Source: Saprospiraceae bacterium (GTDB lineage: Bacteria; Bacteroidota; Bacteroidia; Chitinophagales; Saprospiraceae). From it: DNA of 41,418 bases. Positions within the stretch are counted from its first letter, which is position 1, and every line of letters starts with the position of its first letter. Below, in pieces: positions 34,275 to 41,418 of this stretch. The stretch lies in the NCBI GenBank assembly GCA_020628145.1, contig JAHDFN010000007.1, positions 1-41,418 on the forward strand, read 5' to 3'. A program made the translations under genes and the position numbers. The notes under the pieces are model-generated. The model was not told the origin of the DNA. It searched no databases and saw only the letters and a list, made by a program, of their open reading frames with translations.

Positions 34275-35365
34275 TGCCCTTTCATGTCTTTCAATTGTTC
34301 ATTGTTCATCACTTCTGCCTGATGGTTGATGGATTCCTGGTGGATGGCTCGTAAAAGGATACTCATGAACCCTTCACTCAACCCCACATTTTTTCCTTTG
34401 GCTACCTGGTTGTCGAGAATATTATTCCATCGGGTCGTCTGAAGGATGGCGATATTGTTTTCTTTTTTATATAATCCGATTTTATCGGCAATCTGCATTC
34501 GCCTTCCGAGGATATTGATGAGTTCGTTATCTATCTCATCGATTTCGGAACGGAAATGTTCCAAGGTTTCCTTGAATTCCCTATTCTCTGAAGTGACATT
34601 CCTTAGTACTAGGTTTTCAACCAAGTCATGGAAAGTATCAGGAGTGATTTGTTGTGCGGCATCCGACCAGGCGTTATCCGGATCGGGATGTGTCTCGGTC
34701 ATCAATCCGTCGAAATTCAAATCCATTGCCTTCTGAGCTACTTTTTGTAGAATATCCCTTCGACCACAGATGTGCGAATTATCACAAATGACTTCGAGAT
34801 CCGGAAATTGCCTTTTCAATTCGATTGGAATCTGCCAACGGGGAATATTCCGGAAGCCCGAATCTCCATGATGGGAAAAACCACGATGGATGACGGCAAT
34901 GTTTTCTATCCCGGCTTTATAAATCCTTTCGATGGCTCCCAGCCATAATTTCAAATCCGGATTAATCGGATTCTTAATCATTACGGGTACATTGGTTCCT
35001 TCCAAGGCATCCGCTACTTCCTGCACGGAAAATGGATTGACCGTTGTCCTTGCCCCTAACCAAAGCACATCGATATTGTGTTTCAGCGCTTCGAAAACAT
35101 GTTCACGGTTGGCCACCTCAGTCGTAACTTTCAGCCCGGTTTCCTGCCTGACTTTCTGCATCCATTTAAGACCGATTCTTCCTACGCCCTCGAATGATCC
35201 GGGACGGGTTCTGGGTTTCCAGATACCGGCTCGGAACAAATCTATATTTCTTTTTGCCAATCCCTTTGCCGTAGCCAGTACCTGTTCTTCGGATTCGGCA
35301 CTACAAGGCCCGGCAATGATGATAGGTGTTCCATCTGTCTTTTTGAAAATGGGTTTGATGTCCAT
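34271..35365 (-). CDS. DAHP synthase fused to chorismate mutase (type II AroQ)
   Basis: 364 residues. The N-terminal domain (1-about 265) is the KDPS-like DAHP synthase: IIIAGPCSAESEEQVLATAKGL, GIWKPRTRPGSFEGVG, LWLGARTTVNPFSVQEVADAL, MIKNPINPDLKLWLGAIERI, CDNSHICGRRDILQKV and THPDPDNAWSDAAQQITP. The C-terminus (about 270-355) is an all-helical chorismate mutase: FRSEIDEIDNELINILGRRMQIADKIGLYKKENNI. So it makes DAHP from PEP and erythrose-4-phosphate and converts chorismate to prephenate; the fusion allows prephenate or chorismate feedback. Last gene of the four-gene Phe/Tyr operon, 7 bp after tyrA. Confidence 0.95.
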   Translation of the reverse strand: MDIKPIFKKTDGTPIIIAGPCSAESEEQVLATAKGLAKRNIDLFRAGIWKPRTRPGSFEGVGRIGLKWMQKVRQETGLKVTTEVANREHVFEALKHNIDVLWLGARTTVNPFSVQEVADALEGTNVPVMIKNPINPDLKLWLGAIERIYKAGIENIAVIHRGFSHHGDSGFRNIPRWQIPIELKRQFPDLEVICDNSHICGRRDILQKVAQKAMDLNFDGLMTETHPDPDNAWSDAAQQITPDTFHDLVENLVLRNVTSENREFKETLEHFRSEIDEIDNELINILGRRMQIADKIGLYKKENNIAILQTTRWNNILDNQVAKGKNVGLSEGFMSILLRAIHQESINHQAEVMNNEQLKDMKGH

Positions 35366-35372
35366 ATGATTC

Positions 35373-36212
35373 TTATTTTAAAATCCTTTTTATTTCGTTG
35401 CTTTCCTGTATGAGTCGATAAAAGGAATCATAATCCTTTTTAATTAATAAACTTCTAAAACGTGCCAGTTGGTTGATGTGTTCATCCAAGACATCGAGTA
35501 CGTTATCCCTATTCTGTCGGAAAATCGGTACCCACATATCGGGAGAACTTTTCGCTAAACGAACCGTCGATCCGAAACCTCCGCTCGCCAACTCGAAAAT
35601 CCGATTCTCATCTTTTTCTTTTGCGAGAACCGTCAGTGCCAAAGCAAAAGAGCTGATATGGGAAATATGGGAAACGTATGCCGTATGTATGTCATGGGAT
35701 TCGGAGTCCAAATATACGATTGACATCGGAATGGACTGATACAATGATTCGATTTTCGAAACGGCTTCCGCAGAACTGTTTTCCTTATCGCAGATGACGG
35801 TACATTTATTATCGAATAAATTAGGGATGGCTGCTTCGGGACCGGAATATTCCGTACCGGCCATAGGGTGGGAGGCTACATAGTTTTTTCTATTCGGATG
35901 ATTTTTGACTTTCTCCAAAATCGAAATTTTGGTAGAACCGACATCCATTACGATTTGTTTGTCCACCCGATCCAAAATGCGGGGTAATAATTTCAGCATG
36001 ACATCTACCGAAGTAGAAAGAATAATAATATCTGAGTTGTCAATTGCATTTTCCAATTCCATATCTTCATCAATCAGATGTCGCCGGTATGCCTTGTCGA
36101 TATTGTCCGGATTAATATCGACGCCAATGATTTTTTTTGCAAAACCGTTTTCCTTGAGAGTGATGGCTAATGAACCTCCGATTAATCCTATGCCGATAAT
36201 TGAAATAATCAT
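35373..36212 (-). CDS. tyrA: Prephenate dehydrogenase
   Basis: 279 residues. NAD-dependent oxidative decarboxylation of prephenate to 4-hydroxyphenylpyruvate for tyrosine. Rossmann motif GIGLIGGS at 7-14, then VDINP, the STSVDVMLKLLP loop, DVGSTK, the catalytic HPMAGTEYSGPEAA, and SHISHISSFALAL followed by GFGSTVRLAKSSPDMW. No ACT domain, so feedback is probably through the other enzymes of the operon. It starts 8 bp after the aminotransferase stop. Confidence 0.94.
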   Translation of the reverse strand: MIISIIGIGLIGGSLAITLKENGFAKKIIGVDINPDNIDKAYRRHLIDEDMELENAIDNSDIIILSTSVDVMLKLLPRILDRVDKQIVMDVGSTKISILEKVKNHPNRKNYVASHPMAGTEYSGPEAAIPNLFDNKCTVICDKENSSAEAVSKIESLYQSIPMSIVYLDSESHDIHTAYVSHISHISSFALALTVLAKEKDENRIFELASGGFGSTVRLAKSSPDMWVPIFRQNRDNVLDVLDEHINQLARFRSLLIKKDYDSFYRLIQESNEIKRILK

Positions 36213-36220
36213 TTTCCGAA

Positions 36221-37390
36221 TTAATTTTTTATTCTATTAATCGCCTCTTCAAAAATTTCAAGGGGACTGCATAAGGAAATTCTTATATAATTGTTTCCAT
36301 TGTTGCCGAAGATTCCCCCGGGTGTGATGAATACATTTTTATGATATAAAATATGATCCGATAATTCGAATGCGTCTTTATATTGTTCAGGAATTTCAGC
36401 CCAAACAAACATCCCTTTTTGATTTTTGTCATACTCCGCATTTAAAATATCCATGATTTTAAAAACGAGTGCTTGTCTTTTTTTATAAATATTATTTAAA
36501 TCATCGTACCAGTCCTGTTCCAAGTTCAATGCTTGGACTGCTGCCAGTTGTACCGGTTTGAACATCCCGGAATCCATGTTGGATTTAAATCGTAAAACGG
36601 TATCGATAAATTCTTTTTTTCCGGATAGAACACCTACTCTCCATCCGGCCATGTTTTGTGCCTTGCTCAATGAATTCAATTCCATTGCGGTTTCCATCGC
36701 TCCTTCGATTTCCAAAATAGATGTAGGTCTATTATTTAAAATAAAAGCATAAGGGTTATCATTGATGATTAATATTCGATTCCTTTTTCCGAATTCAATT
36801 AATTTTTTGAAAAAAGATAAATCGGCTGTACTTCCTGTAGGCATATTGGGATAGTTGACCCACATTATTTTTACATTTGATAAATCTTGTTTTTCCAATT
36901 TTTCTAAATCAGGAAGCCAGTTATTTGACAATTTTAAATCAAAATATCGGGAAATTCCTCCGGCTAATTTTGTTACGGCGGCATAAGCGGGATATCCGGG
37001 GTTAGGTACGAGTACTTCATCTCCTGTATTTAAAAATCCCATACTGATATGCATGATGCCTTCCTTGGAACCTATCAAGGGAAGGATTTCATAGTCCGGA
37101 TTTAAATTGACGTGGAAAAATTTCTGATACCATTTTGTAAAAGCAAATCTAAGTTCCGGTATTCCCTTATAACTTTGGTAAGCATGGTTTTTTTCTGAAA
37201 CAGAAAATTGTTGCAAAGCATTTATCACACTAGGGTGGGGAGGTAAGTCCGGACTACCGATTCCTAAATTCAGGACATTTTTTCCTGCCTTATTCATTTC
37301 GGCTATTTCCCTCAGTTTTACTGAAAAATAATATTCCTTGACTTCTCCCAATCGTTTGGAAGGTCGAATGATATTTTCTTTGATTTTCAT
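36221..37390 (-). CDS. Class I/II PLP aminotransferase (aromatic pathway)
   Basis: 389 residues, fold-type I. Motifs: NLGIGSPDLPPHPSVI, YQSYKGIPELR, the GSKEGI cofactor loop, VPNPGYPAYAAVTKLAGG, VNYPNMPTGSTADLSFF, NDNPYAFI, and the PLP lysine K243 with R251 in SLSKAQNMAGWRVG. Its place between pheA and tyrA implies a role in transaminating phenylpyruvate and 4-hydroxyphenylpyruvate, or prephenate, though LL-diaminopimelate/aspartate-type activity cannot be excluded by sequence. The start codon touches the pheA stop (TAAATG). Confidence 0.9.
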   Translation of the reverse strand: MKIKENIIRPSKRLGEVKEYYFSVKLREIAEMNKAGKNVLNLGIGSPDLPPHPSVINALQQFSVSEKNHAYQSYKGIPELRFAFTKWYQKFFHVNLNPDYEILPLIGSKEGIMHISMGFLNTGDEVLVPNPGYPAYAAVTKLAGGISRYFDLKLSNNWLPDLEKLEKQDLSNVKIMWVNYPNMPTGSTADLSFFKKLIEFGKRNRILIINDNPYAFILNNRPTSILEIEGAMETAMELNSLSKAQNMAGWRVGVLSGKKEFIDTVLRFKSNMDSGMFKPVQLAAVQALNLEQDWYDDLNNIYKKRQALVFKIMDILNAEYDKNQKGMFVWAEIPEQYKDAFELSDHILYHKNVFITPGGIFGNNGNNYIRISLCSPLEIFEEAINRIKN

Positions 37391-38275
37391 TTAATATTCG
37401 AATTCTTTTCCTTTTTGATAAATGCCCAGGATATTTAAATTCCGGGTAATGGGGCGGATGGCTTCAATGGCTTGGGCATATCCGATTTCCGACGTAATAA
37501 AATCTATGTAAAACATATATTCCCAAGGCGATCCTATAATAGGAGCAGATGTGATTTTGGTTAAGTTGGCATTATATGCTGCAAGGACGGCCAAAACTTT
37601 ATGGAGGCTGCCGACTTCATGTGAAGTAGAAAAGCTGAGAGATACCTTGCCTGCATTTTTTATGTTTTTTGCATAATCTTTGTGTTCTAAAACCAAAAAA
37701 CGGGTATGGTTTTTTTTGTTGGTTTCTATACTGCCTTTTAGTATTTCCAACCCATATAGTTCGGCCGCCAATGTACTGGCAATGGCACCGATTTTTTTAT
37801 TTTTATTTTCACTCACTAATTTTGCACTTAATGCCGTATCGGCATTTTCAATGAGTTTTATTTTCGGGTATGGTTTGAAAAAATCCCTACATTGGGCAAT
37901 GGCCATCGGGTGGGAATGTACTTCCTCGATTTCTTCCATTTCTGTTCCCGGGATAACTAATAAGTTCTGTTTGATCCTTAAAAAAACTTCTCCTGTAACG
38001 GTCAAGTGGGACTTATTCAATAAACCGTAATTATACATCAGGTTTCCTCCCAAAGTGTTTTCAATAGCCATTAATCCTATTTCGGCTTCTTCCCTCATTT
38101 CGATCTTTTCTACCAAGTCATCAAAAGTATGGGCGGGTACGACAGTAATGTTTTCAGATTCGAAATTCAATCTAGCTGCAATTTCATGGAATGCACCCGC
38201 ATATCCTTGTATGCAGACTTTTTTGCTTGTGTAATTCAAATCAATATTCTGTTTTTGCTGTGTTGTTGATAACAT
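37391..38275 (-). CDS. pheA: Prephenate dehydratase
   Basis: 294 residues. Converts prephenate to phenylpyruvate in phenylalanine synthesis. Catalytic domain: CIQGYAGAFHEIAARLNF, GLMAIENTLGGNLMYNYGLL, EVHSHPMAIAQCRDFF, AAELYGLEILKGSIE and NHTRFLVLEH (Thr-Arg pair). An ACT domain at about 205-294 (KVSLSFSTSHEVGSLHKVLAVLAAYNANLTKITSAP written in part as VGSLHKVLAVLAAYN and TKITSAPI) should bind Phe for feedback. First gene of the operon pheA / aminotransferase / tyrA / DAHP synthase-mutase, a common Bacteroidota order. Confidence 0.94.
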   Translation of the reverse strand: MLSTTQQKQNIDLNYTSKKVCIQGYAGAFHEIAARLNFESENITVVPAHTFDDLVEKIEMREEAEIGLMAIENTLGGNLMYNYGLLNKSHLTVTGEVFLRIKQNLLVIPGTEMEEIEEVHSHPMAIAQCRDFFKPYPKIKLIENADTALSAKLVSENKNKKIGAIASTLAAELYGLEILKGSIETNKKNHTRFLVLEHKDYAKNIKNAGKVSLSFSTSHEVGSLHKVLAVLAAYNANLTKITSAPIIGSPWEYMFYIDFITSEIGYAQAIEAIRPITRNLNILGIYQKGKEFEY

Positions 38276-38330
38276 TATCCACTTTTTGAAAATATCTCAA
38301 TTTATGTTTCGTAATGGAGTTATGGAAAAC

Positions 38331-38357
38331 AAAAAGAGTTCCGAATTTCGGAACTCT
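38331..38357 (-). terminator. Terminator upstream of pheA, ending the DUF937 transcript
   Basis: Perfect 11-bp stem AGAGTTCCGAA (38335-38345) with TTCGGAACTCT (38347-38357) and a T run on the - strand. It lies about 180 bp past the DUF937 gene's stop. Between them are two further hairpins: CCTTTTAT / ATAAAAGG (about 38397-38420) and ATTTGATT / AATCAAAT (about 38474-38495). Confidence 0.8.
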
Positions 38358-38539
38358 CTTATTATTTTGAAATGATATTGGATAATAAGCTTGTCCCTTT
38401 TATGTTTTAGTATAAAAGGAAAAATAAAAAGAGTACAACAAAGCATTATTAATCGATATCATCCTTTATTCAAATTTGATTCGTTTAATCAAATCTATAT
38501 GATTAAATCTAAGAAAACAAATGTCAGAGTATAATTTTT

Positions 38540-39835
38540 TCAATTAAAGGAGAAAAGGAAATCGGAACTGCTATTAGAATCGGTTTCAATCCTATTGCGA
38601 TTGATACCCGCATCCATTAGAGCCTTCTTAATAGAAATATTCCTTCGTTTATTATCAGATTCGATTTTAATATTAACATTTGGGGATTTTTTCATCAATT
38701 TGGCTAATGCTTTCATGTCATCACGGGATCGGGTTCTCAAAATTGCAGAAGAGCCTCTGAATTGAATACTTTCATATGCAATCCGTTGCCCTGAAGGAGA
38801 GTCGGAAAGTACTCGTTTTACATCACTGATGAAATTATTTGATTTCGGTGTTTCCCTTTTCGGATTTTCCTCCTTCTTTGTAGTTGTTGTTATTTTCTTT
38901 GGCTTAGGATTAGCTGTAGGGTTTTTTTCTTTCTTGGATTCTTTTATCTGCTTTTCTTTTTCAACAGTACCTATGATGTTTTCAGGTTTTTCTTTTTGAG
39001 TGGTTATGGTAATTGCTGGCTTTTCCACTTTTTTGTGGGGAGGGCTAGGAGAAACAACCGTAGCGGATTTTTCAGTTGTTTCTGCTAACTGATTATTCTT
39101 ATCCATACAACCTCTAACCAGAAAAGCTAAAACGATACACCCAAGAATCGCAGCTAGAATGAAGGGAAGGTATTTGAATAGCTGGGAATTATTACCAGAG
39201 TTATTTTCCATCGTTGGTACGACAGCATCGGTTTCTACTTCTTCCCTGATTGATTTCTCAGAGATGGAAGCCGTCTTTATCGTTTCCACTTTTTTAGGAG
39301 CAGCACTGAAAATACTTAATCCTGCAAAACCTGAAGGAATCGAAGCACCTATATGTCCTTTTTGTCCGGAGAGTAGATTTTGTAGGCCATGATGATCCAG
39401 GTTTTGATTTTTGACTTGCTTGCCAATAACACCCAATAACAGCGGTATGGACATTTTAATCAGAGTCGATGCGGAGTTTCTTTTAATATCGCTGTAATTC
39501 GAAATGGCCTCGACCAGTAGAGATTGTTTATTGCCTAAATATTTAGTAGATAATCGTTCTCCCGTTTTGAGTAGGGAATTGGTGGAACTGCCCCCGCTGA
39601 ATAAACCGGAAAGGTAATTCAGCATACTACCATCATGTTTGTCATTGTGGATGGTTTGCAGTAATTCTTCGGCACCGATGGGTTCCGAGCCTTTTCTGAC
39701 CAGTACACTCATGACAGAAGGTAGAATGGCATCCAATGCCTTTTGGATTTTCTCCGACTGCTCGTTTAGGAATAAACTGACTTGATCATTTAGGCTGGAG
39801 CCTAACTGGTACTTCAATAGATTTATCAGATTCAT
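38540..39835 (-). CDS. DUF937 protein with membrane helix and eroded OmpA-like C-terminus
   Basis: 431 residues. About 1-150 is a DUF937 domain (LLKYQLGSSLNDQVSLFL, ILPSVMSVLVRKGS, LNYLSGLFSGGSS, ASTLIKMSIPLLLGVIGKQV). One membrane helix follows at about 223-246 (LFKYLPFILAAILGCIVLAFLV). About 250-340 is a charged Lys/Glu/Thr/Pro-rich linker. About 345-431 follows the OmpA pattern at the start (SIQFRGSSAIL, DDMKALAKLMKKSPNVNIKIES) but lacks the GHTD loop, the RAxAV helix signature and the terminal NRRVE; it ends early at DFLFSFN. The next gene upstream is a paralogue with an intact OmpA domain, so this copy has probably diverged or lost wall binding. Confidence 0.78.
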   Translation of the reverse strand: MNLINLLKYQLGSSLNDQVSLFLNEQSEKIQKALDAILPSVMSVLVRKGSEPIGAEELLQTIHNDKHDGSMLNYLSGLFSGGSSTNSLLKTGERLSTKYLGNKQSLLVEAISNYSDIKRNSASTLIKMSIPLLLGVIGKQVKNQNLDHHGLQNLLSGQKGHIGASIPSGFAGLSIFSAAPKKVETIKTASISEKSIREEVETDAVVPTMENNSGNNSQLFKYLPFILAAILGCIVLAFLVRGCMDKNNQLAETTEKSATVVSPSPPHKKVEKPAITITTQKEKPENIIGTVEKEKQIKESKKEKNPTANPKPKKITTTTKKEENPKRETPKSNNFISDVKRVLSDSPSGQRIAYESIQFRGSSAILRTRSRDDMKALAKLMKKSPNVNIKIESDNKRRNISIKKALMDAGINRNRIETDSNSSSDFLFSFN

Positions 39836-39965
39836 TTTGAAGTATTGGTTTTCTCAAAAAAAGGATTCGGTCAGTAAGGGGGGTGGCTGACTTCCCCATA
39901 TGGTTTTCTCTTAAAGAAATATAAAAGTAATATAATTTTTTAATATATGCATAAAAATCATTGTA

Positions 39966-39974
39966 ATTGAAGGA
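39966..39974 (+). repeat. Target-site duplication of copy B, left
   Basis: ATTGAAGGA, identical to 40109-40117, directly abutting the terminal inverted repeat. Confidence 0.88.
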
Positions 39975-40108
39975 CTAAGTACAGGACAAAAAACAAAACC
40001 AGTTGCCGTGCGTGGTGTTTGTTCACCTCGCACACTCCATTTCACTAGCATTTGTCAGGTGAACTAACACCTGACAAGGCGGTTGAATAAGTTATGTCCT
40101 GTACTTAG
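39975..40108. mobile_element. Intact 134-bp non-autonomous element (copy B), MITE-like
   Basis: Perfect 14-bp terminal inverted repeats CTAAGTACAGGACA (39975-39988) and TGTCCTGTACTTAG (40095-40108). It is flanked by an exact 9-bp target duplication ATTGAAGGA (39966-39974 and 40109-40117). Internally there are two hairpins: 40008-40033 (GTGCG-T-GGTG, 6-nt loop, CACC-T-CGCAC) and 40052-40077 (TTGTCAGGTG, loop AACTAA, CACCTGACAA). No ORF. Its conserved blocks recur in copy A at 1685-1783. A mobilising transposase is presumably encoded elsewhere; the 9-bp duplication is compatible with several DDE insertion-sequence families, which I cannot choose between. Confidence 0.9.
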
Positions 40109-40117
40109 ATTGAAGGA
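40109..40117 (+). repeat. Target-site duplication of copy B, right
   Basis: ATTGAAGGA, identical to 39966-39974, directly abutting the right terminal inverted repeat. Confidence 0.88.
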
Positions 40118-40131
40118 ATGATATCAGTAAA

Positions 40132-40164
40132 AAAGAAAAGCCCTTTGCAAATGCAAAGGGCTTT
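40132..40164 (-). terminator. Terminator of the DUF937-OmpA gene
   Basis: AAAGCCCTTTGCA (40137-40149) pairs perfectly with TGCAAAGGGCTTT (40152-40164), with a T-rich tract following on the - strand. It is 25 bp past the stop codon; the mobile element lies just beyond it. Confidence 0.92.
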
Positions 40165-40189
40165 GTAGGGTGTCTGCCTTCTAAGGCAA

Positions 40190-41418
40190 TTATTTCTTGG
40201 TGAAGTATAGTTCAACTCTTCTGTTTTGAGCTTTACCTTCATCAGTAGCATTGTCGCCGATTGGTTTTTCTTGTCCGTAACCTACAGCGGCAATACGCTT
40301 GGCATCAACTCCCCTGGAAACCAATGCAGCTTTTACTGCTTCGGCACGCTTTCCGGAAAGAGCTTTGTTTCCTCCGGCATCTCCTGTATTGTCAGTATGT
40401 CCTTCTACTCTGATTTCAGCAGTGTTGTAAGCATCCAAGATAGCAGCGAGATTATCCAATTGAACTTTGGATTCTTCGCTAAGGTTGGCAGAACCGGTAG
40501 CAAAATTCAATCCGTCGAAAGTATAGGCTTTGGACAAATCCTTGTCCTTGCCGCTCAAGAAAGAAGTTACTTTGTCTCCAAAAGAATTGGCCGCGAATTT
40601 GATTTCCTTACCACCGGGAAGAGCAATGGATTTGAAAGCTCCGGCAACTGCATCAGCAGCTCCCTTAGCTGCGTCTCCGGCAGCGTTGGCCGCATCTCCG
40701 GCAACATCAACTGTCTTGTCGATAGCTCCTTTCGTAGCATCTACAGTACCATCAACAGCACCACATCCGGTTCTGAATCCGAAATAACTGGCTACCAATA
40801 ACAAAAGGAACAATGGTAATAACCATTTCAACATGGAACCGCCTGTCTTGGCAGTGGTTTCAACTGCTCTTGCACCTGTGTCAACGGCTTTGGCACCCGT
40901 TTCTACAACTTTGGAACCGGCAGAAGTAACGGTGTCTTTTATACCGTCTGCAAAACCTAGAAGGCTACCCATTCCAGACAAACCGGATGGCATTGCAGCA
41001 CTTACATGATCCTTCTGGCTTGAAAGTAGGTTCATCAAACCTGTAGCGTTCAATCCTTTGTTAGCTACTTGTTTGCCCAACATACCCAATACCAATGGTG
41101 CAGCCATTTTCATCAATGAAGATGAAGAATTTTCGCTTACACCACTGAACCCGGCGATTTGGCTAACGATAGAACCCATGTTGTTACCCATTAATCCGGA
41201 AAGGATGGAACCTCCTGAGGACAATAGTCCGCTCGTGGCATCTCCTCCACCGAAAAGACTACCCAAATTGTCCATGATTCCTCCATTGTGACCACCGGAA
41301 GTAATCATATTCAATAAACCGGACGCTCCGGATTCGGTTGCTCCCTTTCCGATAAGGCTACCCATAATGGAAGGTAGAATGGCACTCATTGCAGAAGAAG
41401 TGTTAGACGTACTTTCTC
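40190..41418 (-). CDS. DUF937 protein with membrane helix and OmpA domain (5' end outside window)
   Basis: At least 409 residues are visible. An internal ATG at 41389 exists, but the frame continues to the window edge (ESTSNTSSA before it) and lines up with residues about 24-35 of the paralogue at 38540, so the true start lies beyond 41418. DUF937 region: AILPSIMGSLIGKGATESG, LNMITSGGHNGGIMDNLGSLFGGG, SSLMKMAAPLVLGMLGKQV. One membrane helix (WLLPLFLLLLVASYFGF), then an Ala/Asp-rich linker (DAANAAGDAAKGAADAV). The C-terminal OmpA domain is complete: LNFATGSANL, EIRVEGHTDNTGDAGGNKAL, KRAEAVKAALVSRGV, YGQEKPIGDNATDEGKAQNRRVELYF. It probably bridges the inner membrane and peptidoglycan. Confidence 0.88.
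   Translation of the reverse strand, partial: ESTSNTSSAMSAILPSIMGSLIGKGATESGASGLLNMITSGGHNGGIMDNLGSLFGGGDATSGLLSSGGSILSGLMGNNMGSIVSQIAGFSGVSENSSSSLMKMAAPLVLGMLGKQVANKGLNATGLMNLLSSQKDHVSAAMPSGLSGMGSLLGFADGIKDTVTSAGSKVVETGAKAVDTGARAVETTAKTGGSMLKWLLPLFLLLLVASYFGFRTGCGAVDGTVDATKGAIDKTVDVAGDAANAAGDAAKGAADAVAGAFKSIALPGGKEIKFAANSFGDKVTSFLSGKDKDLSKAYTFDGLNFATGSANLSEESKVQLDNLAAILDAYNTAEIRVEGHTDNTGDAGGNKALSGKRAEAVKAALVSRGVDAKRIAAVGYGQEKPIGDNATDEGKAQNRRVELYFTKK

Larger units (their letters stand above)
39836..40189. other. Intergenic region with intact mobile element and terminator
   Basis: 354 bp between the two DUF937 genes. 39836-39965 is the leader and promoter region of the DUF937 gene ending at 38540 (TACTTTTA box about 39917-39924, imperfect). 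39966-40117 is element copy B with its target duplication. 40132-40164 is the terminator of the upstream DUF937-OmpA gene. Confidence 0.6.

Noticed and set aside
34271-38275. Phe/Tyr operon as a novel cluster
   Set aside because: The order pheA, aminotransferase, tyrA, DAHP synthase-chorismate mutase is common in Bacteroidota, and all catalytic motifs are standard.
38276-38539. Possible small RNA between the DUF937 gene and pheA
   Set aside because: Several hairpins are present, but no convincing promoter lies in front of them; they are most simply the 3' untranslated region of the DUF937 transcript.
40002-40077. Possible integron attC site in the hairpin element
   Set aside because: The paired arms do not match the GTTRRRY / RYYYAAC boxes, there is no integrase or cassette array nearby, and perfect terminal inverted repeats with a 9-bp target duplication fit transposition better.
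1-41418. CRISPR arrays, tRNA or rRNA genes, prophage or integrase genes
   Set aside because: No regularly spaced repeats, no GTTCGA-type T-arm contexts with cloverleaf potential, and no phage or integrase motifs were seen on either strand.

Overview
The window looks like chromosomal DNA of a Bacteroidota member, most likely a Saprospiria- or Cytophagia-like environmental lineage; the class is an inference. The evidence is a 1978-residue secreted protein with a type IX secretion (T9SS) C-terminal sorting domain, Bacteroidota-type promoters (TTG, 19-20 bp spacer, TAnnTTTG) with little Shine-Dalgarno signal, a compact pheA / aminotransferase / tyrA / DAHP-synthase-chorismate-mutase operon, several OmpA-domain envelope proteins, DUF937-OmpA proteins, and CxxC thioredoxin-fold proteins with export signals. 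I found no rRNA, tRNA, CRISPR array, phage block or transposase gene.

Layout. 1-9.1 kb (+ strand): surface and envelope genes: a secreted three-repeat beta-sandwich protein, a 52-codon secreted-ORF remnant split by a small mobile element (copy A), a membrane-anchored lipocalin-like protein, the giant Gly-rich T9SS adhesin and a DUF2809 membrane protein. 9.3-17 kb: housekeeping metabolism: a PBP1-fold lipoprotein overlapping guaA (- strand), then rocD, a fused trehalose-6-phosphate synthase/phosphatase and an aldo/keto reductase (+ strand). 17-21.8 kb (- strand): a TonB-family protein and two paralogous proteins, each with two OmpA-like domains. 22-25.2 kb (+ strand): a MATE exporter, a TlpA-type thioredoxin, and a short unannotated transcription unit with its own promoter and terminator. 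25.2-29.7 kb (- strand): a probable operon of ABC ATPase, GPH-type MFS transporter and PAS-LuxR regulator, then two tandem CGWC thioredoxin-like proteins. 29.7-33.6 kb: a 1273-residue DUF4011-like / SF1 helicase / Vsr-like protein. 33.7-38.3 kb: ndk and the Phe/Tyr operon. 38.5-41.4 kb: two DUF937-TM-OmpA paralogues, one with an eroded OmpA domain and one running off the right edge, separated by an intact 134-bp mobile element (copy B).

The most unusual items are: (1) a previously unlabelled non-autonomous element. Copy B has 14-bp perfect terminal inverted repeats, two strong internal hairpins and a perfect 9-bp target duplication; copy A, 38 kb away, is diverged and truncated and interrupts a small secreted ORF. 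(2) The large Hhe-like helicase/nuclease-fold protein, whose motifs I-III are intact but whose motifs V-VI and nuclease acids look eroded. (3) A candidate small RNA or 37-residue small-protein gene at 25.05-25.21 kb. Most of the rest is core metabolism and envelope biology. All calls are by eye from the sequence; no database search was run.
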